Source: an uncultured Christensenella sp.
GTDB lineage: Bacteria > Bacillota > Clostridia > Christensenellales > UBA3700
Assembly (NCBI GenBank): GCA_910577845.1
Contig: CAJTNA010000034.1
Span: 1 to 8,091, forward strand
Direction: 5' to 3'
Length of the DNA: 8,091 bases
Below the pieces are notes generated by a model. It was given only the letters and a program-made list of their open reading frames with translations, was not told where the DNA came from and ran no database searches. Both the position numbers and the translations under genes were made by a program. Shown here piece by piece: positions 5,905 through 8,091 of this stretch. Each line of letters begins with the position of its first letter. Position 1 is the first letter of the stretch.

Positions 5905-5933
5905 AAATGTGGCAAAACCACATTTTGCAGTAG
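5905..5933 (+). terminator. Second terminator-like hairpin with ATTTTGCAGTAG motif
   Basis: AAATGTGG (5905-5912) pairs perfectly with CCACATTT (5918-5925) around a CAAAA loop, ending in TTTT. The T-run is short. The 12-bp motif ATTTTGCAGTAG at 5922-5933 overlaps its 3' arm and is the second exact copy of the motif at 418-429. It may be a backup terminator for fba or part of a dispersed element. Confidence 0.4.
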
Positions 5934-6439
5934 CTGACCTTTATTCAAATTCTGTATACTTGTTTTTAGTAAAAAGTAATGGATATTAATTTAATTTGAC
6001 ATTACTCAAATTTAACGCCCCATAATTCTCTGTATCAAATAATTATCAAAAGATAGCTTTGTAAATTACAATGTGTGAAACTCAAAACAATTAAATTTAT
6101 AAATAATCTAATTAGCAATGCACCTATCATTATTTATATAACTAACCAAAGCAAATATAGTAATAATTGTTTATTGCAATTACCTCACTTGCAATTATAT
6201 TTTTAATACTACTTCAAATATACTCTTTACTTAATCTAGCTTTTATATATTTGAGTTTTTTCTTTAAAAGTTTTTATACTATTCACGTGCTACCAATCGA
6301 AGTTAGTGTTTACAATCATAATAAAAAACAATTACTAAGTCAATTAAATAAATACAAATTTTATTAAACAAAATACATATTTGCTAGCAATATATCTTGA
6401 CATTTTAATTATTTTTAATTTTGCAAGTTGATTTTATTC

Positions 6440-7735
6440 TTATTTTTTTGCAAATGGATAATATTTGTGTTCAGTACTTGTTGCTCCTTGATTATCAATA
6501 GCAATAATCGTACAACCACTAACCTCACCAGATTCGTCCCAATAGCAACCATTACCTGTTTTTAAGCCATAAGTCAGTCTAACTCCCTCATATTCAATTG
6601 AAGAGTTATTTACGTGGTCGTGACCAACTATAATATCTTTAGTACTACCAAGAGCAGTAATTTTATCAAAGAATCCACTATTATAGTAAGGTGAGCAAAC
6701 ATTTTCCCTATTCAAACCAAAATTACCATTTATAACATCTCTACCATTATAATTTTCTGGCAAAGTTTTTTCATATAAAGCATAAGCAATATTAAATTCT
6801 GGCAATGGAATATGGAAAAATAATTCAGAATTAACAACACCACCATTCACCTTTTCAATTCCTTTTATAACCCACTCATACCAATCAATCTGACTTTGTT
6901 TTATGTAATCATAGTTTGTACCAACCGCTTTAGTTCCAGTTAAAGTATTGTCTTTTTCAAGTTCCTCTTGTGTATAAGGGCGATATAAATATCCTCCATT
7001 GGTAAACCAACCTTCAAGACCATTTATATCCTCACCAACGCTTGGATTGTTAAAATATTCGTGATGTTGATTTCCATTATTAGAATGTGAATCCATCATA
7101 ATAATTGTATTTATAATACTGCCAGAGTAATTCTTTATATTAATTACATAGTTTCCAACACCAGCAATATTAATAGGACCTTTTGCCAAATCAGCCATTC
7201 TGTTTTTATTTTCGCCATAATTAAATATGCAGTTTTTGGCAGTCAAAAATTGTTCCATCATCCAATTAGTGTCAACCTCTGTTTCTGGCTCGTGATTACC
7301 AAACACTGGTGCCCAAGGCACATTTAAACTATCTATGTTTTTTATAAACTTTTTAGTAGCAGCTTTAGCATTATAAAGCCAAAAATTATCACCGGTAAAA
7401 GTCAATAAATCAGGCTTTTCCGCCTCAACCATTTGTTTAACTAATTCATAATTTTGCTTATTCCTTGACGCTGTGTATAACTCTGAAACTTGCAAATCCG
7501 CAATATTCATTACTTTAAAATCTTTATCATCAGCAATAGTTAATACATAGCCATCATTGAATACATCAAAATCTTTTGTTTTATCATAAGTGTAAGTACT
7601 AGGTGTGCCTTTTTTCTGTGCAAACAATACACCACAAGGTATACCAATTGCAAGACCAATCACAACAACTATAGCAACCATTGCAATAATAATGGTAACT
7701 TTATTCTTTTTCACAAACTCATTAAAACTCCCCAT
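6440..7735 (-). CDS. Membrane-anchored Dcr2/PAP29-like calcineurin-type metallophosphoesterase
   Basis: The protein has 431 residues, with a short positive N-terminus, one transmembrane helix at about 13-38, and then a two-metal phosphoesterase domain predicted to face outward. Metal motifs in order are MNIADLQ (76-82, D80), TGDNFW (114-119, D116), FGNHE (145-149, N147 and H148), FFHIPLPEF (306-314, H308) and GHDHVNN (371-377, H372 and H374). The HIPLPE and GHDHVN forms are typical of the Dcr2 and plant PAP28/29 branch of the family. The first motif reads D-L-Q where D-x-H is usual, so one metal ligand is replaced by glutamine. The substrate is unknown; phosphate scavenging or cell-envelope phosphoester cleavage are options. 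The ATG at 7735 has GAGG five bases upstream. The gene stands alone with a consensus promoter at 7768-7796. Confidence 0.88.
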   Translation of the reverse strand: MGSFNEFVKKNKVTIIIAMVAIVVVIGLAIGIPCGVLFAQKKGTPSTYTYDKTKDFDVFNDGYVLTIADDKDFKVMNIADLQVSELYTASRNKQNYELVKQMVEAEKPDLLTFTGDNFWLYNAKAATKKFIKNIDSLNVPWAPVFGNHEPETEVDTNWMMEQFLTAKNCIFNYGENKNRMADLAKGPINIAGVGNYVINIKNYSGSIINTIIMMDSHSNNGNQHHEYFNNPSVGEDINGLEGWFTNGGYLYRPYTQEELEKDNTLTGTKAVGTNYDYIKQSQIDWYEWVIKGIEKVNGGVVNSELFFHIPLPEFNIAYALYEKTLPENYNGRDVINGNFGLNRENVCSPYYNSGFFDKITALGSTKDIIVGHDHVNNSSIEYEGVRLTYGLKTGNGCYWDESGEVSGCTIIAIDNQGATSTEHKYYPFAKK

Positions 7736-7767
7736 ATAATCCTCACACAGATTTATATATCAATGCT

Positions 7768-7796
7768 ATAATATCATATTTTAAACTTATTGTCAA
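7768..7796 (-). promoter_or_regulatory. Consensus sigma-A promoter of the phosphoesterase gene
   Basis: On the minus strand, TTGACA (7796-7791), a 17-bp spacer and TATTAT (7773-7768) preceded by TGA. Start is expected near 7761, giving a leader of about 25 nt. Confidence 0.8.
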
Positions 7797-7945
7797 ACAC
7801 AAAAAATCCAAATATTACACTTTATATTTAACATAATGTAACAAAAGCTACAATTTAATACCGATTTTCATAGCTTTTTTGAGCATTGTAATAGTTTTAA
7901 TGTAATCTTTCATATTATCAAGTTATTAGCATATAACAAAATGAC

Positions 7946-7971
7946 AACAAGATACCAGTTGGTATCTTGTT
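7946..7971. terminator. Intrinsic terminator hairpin
   Basis: AACAAGATACC pairs perfectly with GGTATCTTGTT around an AGTT loop. The plus strand continues TGTTTAATA and the minus strand GTCATTTTG. No plus-strand gene lies before it within the window, so it most likely ends a leftward transcript entering from the right edge. Confidence 0.65.
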
Positions 7972-7983
7972 TGTTTAATATCT

Positions 7984-8091
7984 TTATATTTTAGATTTTT
8001 TATAAAAATTTAATATATAATCTAGTTTGTTTTTAGTTATCAAATAAAATCTGATATATCTAGTCTGCCACAAGCTGTTTCCCACAATAGT
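7984..8091 (-). CDS. Possible 3' end of a gene entering from the right edge
   Basis: One minus-strand frame is open from the edge to a TAA at 7986-7984 (35 codons), and a terminator hairpin begins 13 bases later. A second frame is open for 16 codons to a TGA at 8042-8040 and reads LLWETACGRLDISDFI, which looks more protein-like. Base composition rises in GC only in the last 30 bases, which favours the second frame. I recognise no family, and neither frame can be settled from this window. Confidence 0.2.
   Translation of the reverse strand, partial: TIVGNSLWQTRYIRFYLITKNKLDYILNFYKKSKI

Larger units (their letters stand above)
5741..6439. other. Non-coding AT-rich gap between fba and the phosphoesterase gene
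   Basis: The gap holds the fba terminator (5796-5834), a second hairpin (5905-5925), a copy of ATTTTGCAGTAG (5922-5933) and a loose inverted repeat AGTAATG/CATTACT (5975-5981 with 6000-6006). A 66-codon hydrophobic frame from a TTG at 6167 has no ribosome binding site and is probably noise. No clear terminator for the leftward phosphoesterase gene is visible just below 6440. Confidence 0.7.
7736..8091. other. Non-coding right end with promoter and terminator hairpins
   Basis: The stretch contains the phosphoesterase promoter, a loose hairpin AAAAGCTA/TAGCTTTT (7843-7850 with 7871-7878, 20-nt loop) followed by TT, and a strong hairpin at 7946-7971. The last 100 bases may hold the end of a leftward gene entering from the right. 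Confidence 0.6.

Noticed and set aside
5996..6026. TTGACA with CATAAT on the plus strand
   Set aside because: The spacer is 19 bp and no gene or terminator-bounded RNA follows.
6167..6367. 66-codon hydrophobic reading frame on the plus strand
   Set aside because: It starts at TTG with no Shine-Dalgarno site or promoter. Phe/Ile/Leu-rich residues are expected from AT-rich non-coding DNA.
6397..6402. TTGACA on the plus strand as a promoter
   Set aside because: The hexamer 17 bp downstream is TTTGCA and no plus-strand gene follows.
1..8091. CRISPR arrays, tRNA or rRNA genes, transposases
   Set aside because: No regularly spaced repeats, no cloverleaf or conserved rRNA segments and no transposase motifs were seen on either strand.

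Overview
The window is a strongly AT-rich bacterial segment that uses the standard code. TGA ends the metallo-beta-lactamase-like gene and tryptophan is TGG. Clear purine-rich Shine-Dalgarno sites, sigma-A promoters with extended -10 elements, U-tailed hairpin terminators and a class II fructose-bisphosphate aldolase suggest a low-GC Firmicute, probably an uncultured clostridial or bacillus-related anaerobe. The sequence alone does not fix the taxon.

Layout from left to right. Positions 1-1090 contain no convincing protein gene but many hairpins. The best element there is a probable free-standing small RNA on the minus strand (about 742 to 637), with its own consensus promoter, a C-rich unpaired stretch and a 17-bp terminator hairpin. 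Positions 1091-4505 form a leftward gene group: a membrane-anchored ComEC-type metallo-beta-lactamase-fold hydrolase (first), a small shikimate-kinase-like protein with a broken P-loop, a glutamate-5-kinase-like amino acid kinase, and, after a 60-nt gap, thioredoxin reductase. The first three genes overlap at their stop and start codons (ATGA and TAATG), which implies translational coupling. Divergent from this operon is fba (4775-5740), a glycolytic aldolase with a strong promoter and terminator. Positions 5741-6439 are non-coding. Positions 6440-7735 (minus) encode a membrane-anchored Dcr2/PAP29-like calcineurin-type phosphoesterase with a consensus promoter. The right end is non-coding, with one terminator hairpin and possibly the last codons of a gene entering from the right.

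Working together: fba and trxB are housekeeping genes. The two anchored hydrolases (metallo-beta-lactamase-fold and phosphoesterase) are both predicted to face outward. The three-gene coupled set has no textbook pathway: no proA lies beside the glutamate-kinase-like gene, and the shikimate-kinase-like partner looks catalytically dead. This set and the small RNA are the two parts of the window most likely to be undescribed.
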